From JBBPYC01 sp038200275 (lineage in GTDB: Bacteria > Pseudomonadota > Gammaproteobacteria > Burkholderiales > Burkholderiaceae_C): a DNA stretch of 60,768 nt. Within the stretch, counting starts at the first letter, position 1. Every line of letters starts with the position of its first letter. The notes under the pieces are model-generated. The model was not told where the DNA came from. It ran no database searches and saw only the letters and a list, made by a program, of their open reading frames with translations. Location of the stretch: assembly GCA_038200275.1 (NCBI GenBank), contig JBBPYC010000015.1, positions 1 to 60,768 on the forward strand. The letters are read 5' to 3'. Shown here piece by piece: positions 33,631-43,213 of this stretch. The translations under genes were made by a program, and so were the position numbers.

Positions 33631-34800
33631 ATGAATATCGAACCGATTTTAACGAGCACCCCTGCGCCTGCTGCGCCTGCTGCCCCTGCTGCGCCCGCCG
33701 CATCAGACGGATCCACTTGCCCACCCTGGCTGCGCAGCGCGTTCGCCGAGGCCGACGGCGGCTGGCTCGCGTTCGACCGCTTCATGGCGCTCGCGCTCTA
33801 CACCCCCGGCCACGGCTACTACGCAAGCGGTGCGCGTCAGTTCGGCCGCATGCCGAACTCGGGCAGCGACTTCGTGACCGCGCCCGAACTCACGCCGCTG
33901 TTCGGGCAAGCGCTCAGCCGCCAAGTTGCGCAGGCGCTCGATGCGACCGGCACCGATGAGGTCTGGGAATTCGGCGCGGGCTCCGGGGCGCTGGCGGGGC
34001 AGTTGCTCGATACGCTCCGCGAACGCGTGCGGCGCTACTGCATCGTTGATTTGTCGGCCGCGCTGCGTAAGCGCCAACAGCACACGCTGGCCCGCCACGC
34101 TGCCAAGGTCGACTGGATCGATGCGCTGCCGGATCGATTCAGCGGCGTCGTGGTGGGCAACGAAGTGCTCGATGCGATGCCGGTCAAGCTGGTCGTGCGC
34201 AGCGGCGACCATGACGCGTGGCAAGAGCGCGGTGTGGTGCTCGACGCGGCAGGCCAGCTTACGTTTGCCGATCGCCCGAGCGCGTTGCGTCCGCCGATGC
34301 CGATTGGTCCCACCGCTGCCGACTACCTGACCGAAACGCACGACCACGCCGAAGCATTCATCCGCACGATCGCCACGCAACTCGAACGCGGCGCGGCGTT
34401 CTTCATCGATTACGGCTTCCCCGCCCGCGAGTACTACCACCCGCAGCGCGACACCGGCACCGTGATGTGCCACCGCGGCCATCGGGCCGATGCCGATCCG
34501 CTCGCGCACGTGGGCGCCAAGGACATCACCGCGCACGTCGACTTCACCGGCGTCGCGCTGGCGGGCCAGGACGCCGGGATGCAGGTGCTCGGCTACACGA
34601 GTCAGGCGCGCTTTCTGATGAACTGCGGTTTGCTATCGTTGCAGGAGCAACAACCGCAGACAGACCGTGCGCCGCTGGGCATTTTGTTGCTTGAACACGA
34701 AATGGGCGAACTGTTCAAGGCGATCGGCTTTGCAGCCGCTGGCAGCGAGCCGTTCGATGCGCTTGGCTTTGCTCAAGGCGACCGTAGCCACACGCTGTGA
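33631..34800 (+). CDS. SAM-dependent methyltransferase, MidA/NDUFAF7 family
   Basis: The 389-residue product has a Pro/Ala-rich N-terminus, then FMALALYTPGHGYYASG, the SAM site VWEFGAGSGALAGQLLDTL (about 115-133), VVGNEVLDAMPVKL, FFIDYGFPAREYYHPQRDTG and CHRGHRADADPL. In mitochondria the homologue dimethylates an arginine of complex I; bacterial targets are not settled. The ATG at 33631 leaves a very short divergent region to the SDR gene. A DUF2905 gene follows after 32 bases. Confidence 0.9.
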   Translation: MNIEPILTSTPAPAAPAAPAAPAASDGSTCPPWLRSAFAEADGGWLAFDRFMALALYTPGHGYYASGARQFGRMPNSGSDFVTAPELTPLFGQALSRQVAQALDATGTDEVWEFGAGSGALAGQLLDTLRERVRRYCIVDLSAALRKRQQHTLARHAAKVDWIDALPDRFSGVVVGNEVLDAMPVKLVVRSGDHDAWQERGVVLDAAGQLTFADRPSALRPPMPIGPTAADYLTETHDHAEAFIRTIATQLERGAAFFIDYGFPAREYYHPQRDTGTVMCHRGHRADADPLAHVGAKDITAHVDFTGVALAGQDAGMQVLGYTSQARFLMNCGLLSLQEQQPQTDRAPLGILLLEHEMGELFKAIGFAAAGSEPFDALGFAQGDRSHTL

Positions 34801-34832
34801 TGCCTCATGAAAACGATTAAGGCGGACCGACC

Positions 34833-35036
34833 ATGCTGCGCTGGATGATCGTGGTGTTCCTCGCGCTGGTGCTGATCAACTGGATCGCGCCGACGCTGGC
34901 CAAGCTGGGACTGAAACGGCTGCCCGGCGACTTCGAAGTGCGCCTGTTCGGCCGCGTCTGGTCGTTTCCGTTTGGCAGCACGGTGCTGCTCACCTTGGTC
35001 ATTTCGCTGATCGCGCACCTGCTGCTGTCGCTGTGA
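34833..35036 (+). CDS. DUF2905 family small membrane protein
   Basis: The 67-residue protein has two membrane segments (MLRWMIVVFLALVLINWIAP and STVLLTLVISLIAHLLLSL) joined by the family-typical loop LKRLPGDFEVRLFGRVWSFP. The function is unknown. It is co-oriented with the methyltransferase upstream and may be co-transcribed with it. Confidence 0.9.
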   Translation: MLRWMIVVFLALVLINWIAPTLAKLGLKRLPGDFEVRLFGRVWSFPFGSTVLLTLVISLIAHLLLSL

Positions 35037-35184
35037 TGGGCGCCGACTCGGTCAACTCGCCGAGATTTACCTGATCTTTGCGCCTGGGCGCGTCCGGTGG
35101 TCACACAAGGTGATCAGGCTGCAGCTATCGTCTGGATCGCTTGCTGCGTTCGCTCAGCCGGTTGCTGCTCACACCCCATTCATC

Positions 35185-36723
35185 ATGCCGCCTGCCTTGT
35201 TGCCTGCCTTGTTCAACACCGATCGTGCTCCTCCTGCCCACCGCTGCCGGTCACATCAGGCGGGCCGCATCGGCACGCTGGGGCTGGTGCTGCTGGCGGC
35301 GCTGGTTTGCGCAGCCGTGGCAGCGGTGTTCTGGTGGCGCGGTGGCTGGCCCGCGGGCGTCGGGCCCGGTGGCCGTCTGACGGCCGCTGCGGCAGCGGCT
35401 CAGCCAGCAGCGAGCACCCCTGCAAGCACCGCCAGCGCAGCCCGCAGCGCCGGCGGTCGGCCCAGCACCAGCCGCGGCGGGCCGTATGGGGGCGACCGCG
35501 CGCAGCCCGTCTCCGTCGGCGTGGTACAGCGTCGTGACATGCGTGAAGTGGTCGATGCGATCGGCACCGTCACCGCGTTCAACACCGTCACGGTGCGCAG
35601 CCGGGTCGACGGGGAGCTGCGCGCGATCCAGTTCAAGGAAGGCCAGCAGGTCAAAGCGGGGCAGGTGCTCGCCGAGATCGACCCCCGCGCGTTGCAAGCG
35701 GCGCTGGCGCAAACCCAAGGCCAGATGGCGAAAGACCAGGCCACGTTACGCAACGCGCAGGTCGACTTGAAGCGCTACAAGGATTTGCTCGCCAAAGATT
35801 CGATTGCGCGCCAGCAGGTCGATACGCAAGCGTCACTCGTCGGCCAACTGCAGGGCAGCCTAGCCGTGAATCAGGCGGCGGTGGACAGCGCGAAATTGCA
35901 GCTCTCCTACACAAAAATCACCGCACCGATCGGCGGGCGCCTGGGCCTGCGGCAAGTCGACGTCGGCAACATGCTGCGCGCAAGCGACGCCAACGGCATC
36001 GTCTCGATCACGCAGACCCGCCCGATCAGCGTGACGTTTGCGGTGCCGGAATCAAAGCTCGCACAGATCAATGCCAAGCTGCGCGCAGGAGCGGCCAACT
36101 CAGATACAAAGAAGCAACCCGCTGCCCTGCCGGTCGAGTTGTGGGACCGCGAGCAACGCAACAAGCTCGCCACCGGCGCTGTGAGCGCGATCGACAACGC
36201 AGTCGATGCGGCCACCGGCACCATCAAGGTGAAAGCGCGTTTCGACAACGACGACGACGCGCTGTTTCCGAACCAGTTCGTGAACATCCGGCTGACCATC
36301 GACGTGCTCGACAACGCATTGATCGTGCCGACCAACGCGATCCAGCGCGGCGCGGTCGGTACGTACGTGTACCGCGTGCAGCCCGACAAGACGGTGAGTG
36401 TGCGCAAGGTGGAAACCGGCGTGACGGATGCCGACTGGGTTGCGGTGAAAGGCGACTTGGCGGCCGGTGATCAGGTCGTGACCGACGGCGCCGATCGCCT
36501 GCGCGAAGGCGCCAAGATCGAGCCGATCCTGCCGAATGGCGAGGCTGCAGCAACCGAAGTAGCGAATGCCGGCGCCACCGACGGCCGGCCTGCCTGGATG
36601 GACCGACTGCCACCCGACCAAGTGGAAAAAATCAAGGCGATGAACCCCGAGGAGCGGCGCGCCCATCTGCGCAAGTTGCGCGAACAGCGCGGTAGCGGCT
36701 CGGGCGGCGGTGGCGGCAACTGA
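35185..36723 (+). CDS. mdtA: RND efflux membrane-fusion subunit MdtA
   Basis: MdtA links the inner-membrane RND pumps to the outer-membrane channel. The 512-residue product has an N-terminal membrane anchor (GRIGTLGLVLLAALVCAAVA), a low-complexity Gly/Ser/Ala stretch, the barrel-sandwich domain (VVDAIGTVTAFNTVTVRSRV, VKAGQVLAEIDPRALQAAL), an alpha-hairpin, LSYTKITAPIGGRLGLRQVD, and a Gly-rich C-terminus with NPEERRAHLRKLREQ. The start is uncertain; ATG 35185 is preferred to a GTG 25 codons upstream. It begins the mdtABC-channel operon; no regulator gene is adjacent. Confidence 0.92.
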   Translation: MPPALLPALFNTDRAPPAHRCRSHQAGRIGTLGLVLLAALVCAAVAAVFWWRGGWPAGVGPGGRLTAAAAAAQPAASTPASTASAARSAGGRPSTSRGGPYGGDRAQPVSVGVVQRRDMREVVDAIGTVTAFNTVTVRSRVDGELRAIQFKEGQQVKAGQVLAEIDPRALQAALAQTQGQMAKDQATLRNAQVDLKRYKDLLAKDSIARQQVDTQASLVGQLQGSLAVNQAAVDSAKLQLSYTKITAPIGGRLGLRQVDVGNMLRASDANGIVSITQTRPISVTFAVPESKLAQINAKLRAGAANSDTKKQPAALPVELWDREQRNKLATGAVSAIDNAVDAATGTIKVKARFDNDDDALFPNQFVNIRLTIDVLDNALIVPTNAIQRGAVGTYVYRVQPDKTVSVRKVETGVTDADWVAVKGDLAAGDQVVTDGADRLREGAKIEPILPNGEAAATEVANAGATDGRPAWMDRLPPDQVEKIKAMNPEERRAHLRKLREQRGSGSGGGGGN

Positions 36724-36771
36724 CCGCCAACTGCCGACTCGCCTTCTGTTGCATCGCCCGCCGCCGCCCCG

Positions 36772-39700
36772 ATGAATCTGTCGCGCCCGTTCATCCTGCG
36801 CCCGGTTGCGACCTCGCTGCTGATGGTCGCCATCCTGATCGCGGGCGCGTTGGCCTATCGGCTGCTGCCGGTCTCCGCACTTCCGGAGGTCGACTACCCA
36901 ACAATCCAGATCACCACGCTGTATCCGGGTGCCAGCCCATCGGTTGTGACGTCTTCGGTCACCGCGCCGTTGGAGCGACAGTTCGGCCAGATGCCAGGCC
37001 TTGCGCAGATGTCGTCCACCAGCTCGGGCGGCGCATCGGTCATCACGCTGCGCTTCTCGCTCGAAGTGCGCCTCGATGTGGCCGAGCAGGAAGTGCAGGC
37101 CGCGATCAACGCGGGCGCGAACCTGCTGCCCAACGACCTGCCGATGCCGCCGATCTACCGCAAGGTGAATCCGGCCGATGCACCCGTCATGACGCTCGCG
37201 ATCACGTCGCCCTCGCTGCCCGTGATCCGCGTGCACGATTTGGTCGAAACCCGGCTGGCGCAGCGGATTTCGCAAGTGCCGGGCGTCGGTCTGGTCGCCA
37301 TCGCAGGCGGCCGGCGGCCCGCCGTGCGCGTGCAGGCCGATCCGGCTGCACTGGCTGCAGCCGGCTTGTCGCTAGACGACATCCGCACCGCGATCGGCGC
37401 GGCCAATGTGAACCAAGCCAAAGGCAGCTTCGACGGCCCGAGCCGCGCTTCGACCATCGACGCGAACGACCAATTGCGCACGGTCGAAGAGTACGGCCAG
37501 TTGATCCTCGCGTACAAAGCCGGCGCGCCGATCCGGCTGCGCGATGTGGCGCGCATCGTCGACGACGCAGAGAACACGCGGCTTGCGGCCTGGGCCAACA
37601 CCTCGGCCGGTGTGATCCTGAACATCCAGCGTCAGCCCGGCGCGAACGTGATCGATACAGTGGACCGGATTCAGAAGATCCTGCCGCAGTTGAAAGCCAA
37701 CCTGCCCGCCTCGCTCGACGTGCAGGTGCTGACCGATCGCACCGTAACGATCCGCACCTCGGTGCACGACGTGCAGATGGAGCTGCTGTTGGCGATCTTT
37801 CTGGTGGTCGCCGTCATCTTCGTGTTCCTGCGCAGCGCGACGGCCACGCTGATTCCGAGCTTTGCGGTGCCGCTGTCGTTGATCGGCACGTTCGGCGTGA
37901 TGTACCTCGCAGGTTTTTCGATCAACAACTTGACGTTGATGGCGTTGACCATTGCGACCGGCTTCGTGGTGGACGACGCAATCGTGGTGGTGGAGAACAT
38001 TGCGCGCTATGTGGAAGACGGCGAGCCGCCGCTGCAGGCTGCGCTCAAAGGCGCCGAGCAGATCGGCTTCACGATCATCTCGCTCACGGTGTCGCTGATC
38101 GCGGTGCTGATCCCGCTGCTGTTCATGGGCGACGTGGTAGGCCGGTTGTTCCACGAGTTTGCGATCACGTTGGCGGTGGCGATCTTGATCTCGGCCGTCG
38201 TCTCGCTGACACTGACGCCGATGCTCTCCGCCCGGCTGCTCAAGCACACACGTGAAGACGAGCACGGCTGGCTGTATCGCAAGACCGGGCACTTCTTTGA
38301 CCGCACCATCCATCACTACGAGCGTGCGTTGCTTTGGGTACTCGCACACCGTACCGTCACGATGACCGTGTTCATGCTGACCCTGGCGTTGTCGGCGCTG
38401 CTCTACGTCGTCACGCCAAAAGGCTTCTTTCCGGTGCAGGACACGGGCGTCGTGCAAGCCATCACGGACGCGCCGCAGTCGTCCTCTTTTGAAGCGGTGT
38501 CCGCGCTGCAACAGGCGCTCGCAGCCGAGCTGTTGAAAGACCCGGACGTGCTGAGCCTGTCGTCGTTCATCGGTGTGGACGGCACGAACCTTACGCTCAA
38601 CAGCGGGCGCATGTTGATCAACCTGAGACCGAAGAGCGAGCGCGGTCCGCTGGCCGACACGCTCGCGCGGCTGGCCGAGCGCGGTCGCAGCACGTCGAGC
38701 ATGCGGCTGTACCTGCAGCCGGTGCAAGACTTGACGATCGAAGACCGCGTGGCACGCACGCAATACCGCTTCATGCTGTCTTCGCCGGACAGCGATGCGT
38801 TGACTGCATCGTCGGCCCGACTGGTCGAGCGGCTGCGCGATTCGCCTCTGCTTGCCAATGTCGCGAGCGACTTGCAAGACCAGGGCCTGCAAGCCTTTGT
38901 CGACATCGATCGGGCGGCAGCCGGGCGGCTGGGCGTCACGGTCGCGCAGATCGACAACGCGCTCTACAACGCATTCGGTCAGCGGCTCGTGTCCACCATC
39001 TTCACACAGTCGAACCAGTACCGCGTGGTGCTTGAAGTGGCGCCGAGCGACCGTCTCGGGCCGCAGGCGTTGGCTCGGCTCTACATCCCGACGGCCACGG
39101 GCACACAGGTGCCGCTGTCGTCGGTGGCGCGCGTAATCGAGCGGCCGGCGACGCTCGCGATTCATCATGTAGCGCAGTTCCCGGCTGTGACCGTCTCGTT
39201 CGATCCGGCGCCCGGGGTATCGCTCGGCAATGCGGTGGAAGAAGTCAAACGGATCGAAGCTGAGGCCAGTCTGCCGGCCAATGTGGAGACCAGTTTCCAA
39301 GGCGCGGCGCTGGCGTTTCAGGCCTCACTGTCGAACACGCTGCTGCTGATCCTGGCCGCGATCGTCACGATGTACATCGTGCTCGGCGTGCTGTATGAAA
39401 GCACGATCCATCCGCTCACAATTCTGTCGACGCTGCCTTCTGCCGGTGTCGGTGCATTGTTTGCACTACTCGCAGCCAAGCTCGATCTGGGCATCATCGC
39501 GGTGATCGGCATCGTGCTGCTGATCGGCATCGTGAAGAAGAACGCGATCCTGTTGATCGACTTTGCGCTCGAGGCCGAGCGCGAGCAAGGATTGAGCCCG
39601 CTCGATGCGATCCACCAGGCCTGCCTGCTGCGCTTTCGGCCGATCCTGATGACGACGATGGCCGCACTGCTCGGCGCGCTGCCGCTGATGCTCGGCGGCG

Positions 39701-39894
39701 GCGTGGGCAGCGAGTTGCGCCATCCGCTCGGCGTGACGATGGTCGGCGGGCTGATCGTGAGCCAGTTGTTGACGCTGTTCACAACGCCGGTGATCTATCT
39801 CGCGTTCGCGGGGATGGCAACGCGATTCCGCAACTGGCGCGCGCGGCGCAATGGCACAGATCAGGCCAAACCGGTGGTGGAGCAGCCTACATGA
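36772..39894 (+). CDS. mdtB: RND efflux permease MdtB
   Basis: This proton-driven inner-membrane pump works as a heteromultimer with MdtC. The 1040-residue product begins MNLSRPFILRPVATSLLMVA and shows the 12-segment RND topology with two large periplasmic loops. Hallmarks are TIATGFVVDDAIVVVENIARYVEDG with the proton-relay Asp pair in transmembrane segment 4, and VIGIVLLIGIVKKNAILLID late in the protein. Length is as expected. It is followed closely by mdtC. Confidence 0.95.
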   Translation: MNLSRPFILRPVATSLLMVAILIAGALAYRLLPVSALPEVDYPTIQITTLYPGASPSVVTSSVTAPLERQFGQMPGLAQMSSTSSGGASVITLRFSLEVRLDVAEQEVQAAINAGANLLPNDLPMPPIYRKVNPADAPVMTLAITSPSLPVIRVHDLVETRLAQRISQVPGVGLVAIAGGRRPAVRVQADPAALAAAGLSLDDIRTAIGAANVNQAKGSFDGPSRASTIDANDQLRTVEEYGQLILAYKAGAPIRLRDVARIVDDAENTRLAAWANTSAGVILNIQRQPGANVIDTVDRIQKILPQLKANLPASLDVQVLTDRTVTIRTSVHDVQMELLLAIFLVVAVIFVFLRSATATLIPSFAVPLSLIGTFGVMYLAGFSINNLTLMALTIATGFVVDDAIVVVENIARYVEDGEPPLQAALKGAEQIGFTIISLTVSLIAVLIPLLFMGDVVGRLFHEFAITLAVAILISAVVSLTLTPMLSARLLKHTREDEHGWLYRKTGHFFDRTIHHYERALLWVLAHRTVTMTVFMLTLALSALLYVVTPKGFFPVQDTGVVQAITDAPQSSSFEAVSALQQALAAELLKDPDVLSLSSFIGVDGTNLTLNSGRMLINLRPKSERGPLADTLARLAERGRSTSSMRLYLQPVQDLTIEDRVARTQYRFMLSSPDSDALTASSARLVERLRDSPLLANVASDLQDQGLQAFVDIDRAAAGRLGVTVAQIDNALYNAFGQRLVSTIFTQSNQYRVVLEVAPSDRLGPQALARLYIPTATGTQVPLSSVARVIERPATLAIHHVAQFPAVTVSFDPAPGVSLGNAVEEVKRIEAEASLPANVETSFQGAALAFQASLSNTLLLILAAIVTMYIVLGVLYESTIHPLTILSTLPSAGVGALFALLAAKLDLGIIAVIGIVLLIGIVKKNAILLIDFALEAEREQGLSPLDAIHQACLLRFRPILMTTMAALLGALPLMLGGGVGSELRHPLGVTMVGGLIVSQLLTLFTTPVIYLAFAGMATRFRNWRARRNGTDQAKPVVEQPT

Positions 39895-39937
39895 GCGCCT
39901 CCCGCTGCCGGCCTGTTCATGCCGCGCCAGATCACGC

Positions 39938-42900
39938 ATGACACCCACGCCTTCTGATGCAGCGAGCGCTGCAAATGGGCTCGGTCTGACTGCAGGCGCT
40001 GCTCCCGATCCCGCTGCGGCAGCCGCGCAGCAACGAAAACCAAGTCGGGGCGTGAGCGACCTCTTCATCGTGCGGCCCATTGCAACGGCGCTGCTTACGA
40101 TCGGCCTCGCACTGGCAGGCACCATCGCCTACTTCCTGCTGCCCGTCGCGCCCCTGCCCCAAGTCGACTTCCCCACCATCTCGGTGTCCGCCTCGCTGCC
40201 CGGTGCCAGCCCGGAGACGATGGCGTCCACCGTGGCCACCCCGCTCGAACGCGCGTTGGGCAGCATCGCAGGCGTCAGCGAGATGACATCCAACTCGTCG
40301 CTCGGCAGCTCGCGCGTGACCTTGCAGTTCGACCTCGACCGTGACATCAACGGCGCCGCGCGCGACGTGCAGGCCGCGATCAATGCGGCCCGCGCGCTGC
40401 TGCCCACGGGTATGCCGAGCAACCCGACTTATCGCAAGGTGAATCCGGCCGACTCACCCATCTTGCTCCTCGCGTTGACATCCGACACGCTCACACGCGG
40501 CCAGATGTACGACGCCGCGTCGACCGTGCTAGCGCAGCGGCTGGCGCAGGTCGACGGCATCGGCCAGGTCACGATCAGCGGCAGCGCGCTGCCCGCGGTG
40601 CGCATCGAGCTCGATCCAAACCGACTGTCCGCGCTCGGCATCTCGCTCGACGAAGTGCGTACGGCAGTGACCGCAACGAACGCGAACCGGCCCAAAGGCA
40701 CATTGTCCGACGACAGCCGGCAATGGCAGATCGAAGCCAACGACCAGGCCCGCACCGCAGCCGACTACGGACCGCTGATCGTGCGCTACAAAAACGGCAG
40801 CCCGGTGTACCTGCGCGACGTCGGCACCGTGATCGATTCGGTGCAGGACGTGCGCAATTACGGCGCGTTCAACGGCAAGCCAGCTGTGGTGCTAATCCTC
40901 TACAAGCAGCCGAACGCGAACGTGATCCGCGCAGTGGACGAAGTGCGCAGCCTGCTGCCGCGGCTGCAGGCATCGATCCCGGCCGCAATCCAGATGGACG
41001 TGGTGATGGATCGCACGCCGACCATTCGTGCCTCGCTCGAAGAGGTCAAGCGCGCGCTTGCGATCTCGTTCGGGCTGGTGATCATGGTGGTGTTCTTGTT
41101 CCTGCGGAGTTTTCGCGCCGCGCTGATCCCGAGCGTGGCGGTGCCGGTGTCGATCGCCGGCACGTTCGGCGTGATGTATTTGTGCGGCTACAGCGTGGAC
41201 AACCTGTCGCTGATGGCGTTGACGGTGGCAACCGGCTTCGTGGTGGACGATGCGATTGTCGTGCTGGAGAACATCTCGCGCCATCTGGAGCGCGGCAAGA
41301 CGCCTTTGCAGGCGGCCATCGACGGCGCGCGTGAGATCGGGTTTACGGTGCTGTCGATCAGCTTGTCATTGATCGCGGTGTTCCTGCCGATCTTGCTGAT
41401 GGGCGGCATCGTGGGCCGGCTGTTCCGTGAGTTCGCGGTGGTGCTTTCGGCGGCGATCCTGGTGTCGATGGTCGTGTCCTTGACGACCACGCCGATGATG
41501 TGCGCGCTGTTGTTGAAGTCGCGACCACTGACTAGAGTGCGCACTGCGCCGACGTTTGGTGAACGCTGGCGCAAGCGGATGCAGCGCGGTTATCGGCGGT
41601 CCTTGGGTTGGGCACTGCGGCATCAGCCGATCACGCTGCTGGTGCTGGGCGCGGTGATCGGCCTGAACGTGTTTCTCTACACAAAGATCGACAAGGGCTT
41701 CTTTCCCGAGCAGGACACCGGCCGCATGGGTGCGTTTTTGCGTGCGGACCAGGCCACCTCGTTTCAGGCGATGCAGGCGCGCTTGCAGCGCTACATGAGC
41801 GTGGTGGAGGCCGACCCCGCCGTGCTCAACGTGATCGGCTTTACCGGTGGTGGGCGCGGTGCCAACAGTGCCGCGATGTTCATCGCACTGAAGCCGCTCA
41901 AAGAGCGCAAGGAATCGATCGATGAAGTAATCGCGCGGCTGCGCGGCAAGACCTCGAAGGAGCCGGGCGCGCGCATGTACTTCTCGCCTGCGCAGGACAT
42001 CCGGGTCGGCGGGCGCGGCGGAAGTTCGAACTACCAGTACACCTTGCAGGCCGATGAGCTGGACGATCTGCGCATCTGGGAGCCGCAGATCCGGCGTGCA
42101 TTCGCAAAACTGCCGCAACTGGTGGATGTGGACAGCGATCAGGAAGACCACGGTTTGCAGACCTCGCTCGTGATCGACCGTGATGCCGCGTCTCGCCTGG
42201 GTCTGGACGTGCGCACGATCGACAGCACTTTGAACAGCGCGTTCGGCCAGCGCCAAGTCGGTGTGATCTACAACCCCCTGAATCAGTACCGCGTGGTGCT
42301 CGGCCTGGCGCCGGAATTTCTGGAAAGCTCGGAGACGTTGAAGCAACTGAAGTTCACCAACAAGGCGGGCGCGCAGATCCCACTGTCGCAGTTTGCGCGG
42401 CTGGAGTTGACCAACACGTCGCTTTCGATCAACCACCAGGGCGGCACGCCGGCATCCACCGTGAGCTTCAACCTGCCGCTGGGTGGTTCGCTGTCTCAGG
42501 CCACCGAAGCGATCGAGAGCGCGATGAAGGATTTGAACGTGCCGGTGTCGGTGCGCGGATCGTTTCAAGGCACGGCGAAGGCATTCGGCGCCTCGACGCA
42601 GAACCAGCCGCTGCTGATTCTGGCCGCACTGGTGACGATCTACCTGGTGCTCGGCATCCTGTATGAGAGCCTGATCCATCCGATCACGATCCTGTCGACG
42701 TTGCCTTCGGCCGGCGTTGGCGCGCTGCTGGCGCTGATGCTGTTCAAGACCGAGTTCTCGCTCATCGCGCTGATCGGCGTGATCCTGTTGATCGGCATCG
42801 TGAAGAAGAACGCGATCATGATGATCGACTTTGCGATCACGCGACAACGCGAGTCGGCGGAGCGCGGCGGCGGGCGGCCGACGCTCGGGGCCGGTGCCGC

Positions 42901-43213
42901 AATCTACAAAGCGTGTGATCTCCGCCTGCGCCCGATCCTGATGACCACGATGGCGGCAATCTTCGGCGCGGTGCCGCTGGCGATCGGCACCGGCGACGGG
43001 GCCGAATTGCGCCAGCCGCTCGGCATCTCGATCGTCGGCGGGCTGATCTTGAGCCAGGTGCTGACGCTCTATACGACGCCGGTGGTGTTCGTCTGCATGG
43101 ACCGGTTGCGTGGGCTGCCGGGACGGCTCGCACGCCGGTTTGGCAAGGGCGCGACCCGGCCCCCCACCCCGGCTTCCGCTGGCCCACGTGACGAGTCGGT
43201 GCTGCTATCATGA
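39938..43213 (+). CDS. mdtC: RND efflux permease MdtC
   Basis: This is the second permease of the heteromeric Mdt pump. The 1091-residue product has an Ala/Pro-rich N-terminal tail of about 45 residues before VSDLFIVRPIATALLTIGLA, then the RND fold with TVATGFVVDDAIVVLENISR and LIGVILLIGIVKKNAIMMID. The tail makes it longer than MdtB. The ATG 39938 is chosen because upstream frame has no RND character. Its stop overlaps the channel gene start by four bases. Confidence 0.94.
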   Translation: MTPTPSDAASAANGLGLTAGAAPDPAAAAAQQRKPSRGVSDLFIVRPIATALLTIGLALAGTIAYFLLPVAPLPQVDFPTISVSASLPGASPETMASTVATPLERALGSIAGVSEMTSNSSLGSSRVTLQFDLDRDINGAARDVQAAINAARALLPTGMPSNPTYRKVNPADSPILLLALTSDTLTRGQMYDAASTVLAQRLAQVDGIGQVTISGSALPAVRIELDPNRLSALGISLDEVRTAVTATNANRPKGTLSDDSRQWQIEANDQARTAADYGPLIVRYKNGSPVYLRDVGTVIDSVQDVRNYGAFNGKPAVVLILYKQPNANVIRAVDEVRSLLPRLQASIPAAIQMDVVMDRTPTIRASLEEVKRALAISFGLVIMVVFLFLRSFRAALIPSVAVPVSIAGTFGVMYLCGYSVDNLSLMALTVATGFVVDDAIVVLENISRHLERGKTPLQAAIDGAREIGFTVLSISLSLIAVFLPILLMGGIVGRLFREFAVVLSAAILVSMVVSLTTTPMMCALLLKSRPLTRVRTAPTFGERWRKRMQRGYRRSLGWALRHQPITLLVLGAVIGLNVFLYTKIDKGFFPEQDTGRMGAFLRADQATSFQAMQARLQRYMSVVEADPAVLNVIGFTGGGRGANSAAMFIALKPLKERKESIDEVIARLRGKTSKEPGARMYFSPAQDIRVGGRGGSSNYQYTLQADELDDLRIWEPQIRRAFAKLPQLVDVDSDQEDHGLQTSLVIDRDAASRLGLDVRTIDSTLNSAFGQRQVGVIYNPLNQYRVVLGLAPEFLESSETLKQLKFTNKAGAQIPLSQFARLELTNTSLSINHQGGTPASTVSFNLPLGGSLSQATEAIESAMKDLNVPVSVRGSFQGTAKAFGASTQNQPLLILAALVTIYLVLGILYESLIHPITILSTLPSAGVGALLALMLFKTEFSLIALIGVILLIGIVKKNAIMMIDFAITRQRESAERGGGRPTLGAGAAIYKACDLRLRPILMTTMAAIFGAVPLAIGTGDGAELRQPLGISIVGGLILSQVLTLYTTPVVFVCMDRLRGLPGRLARRFGKGATRPPTPASAGPRDESVLLS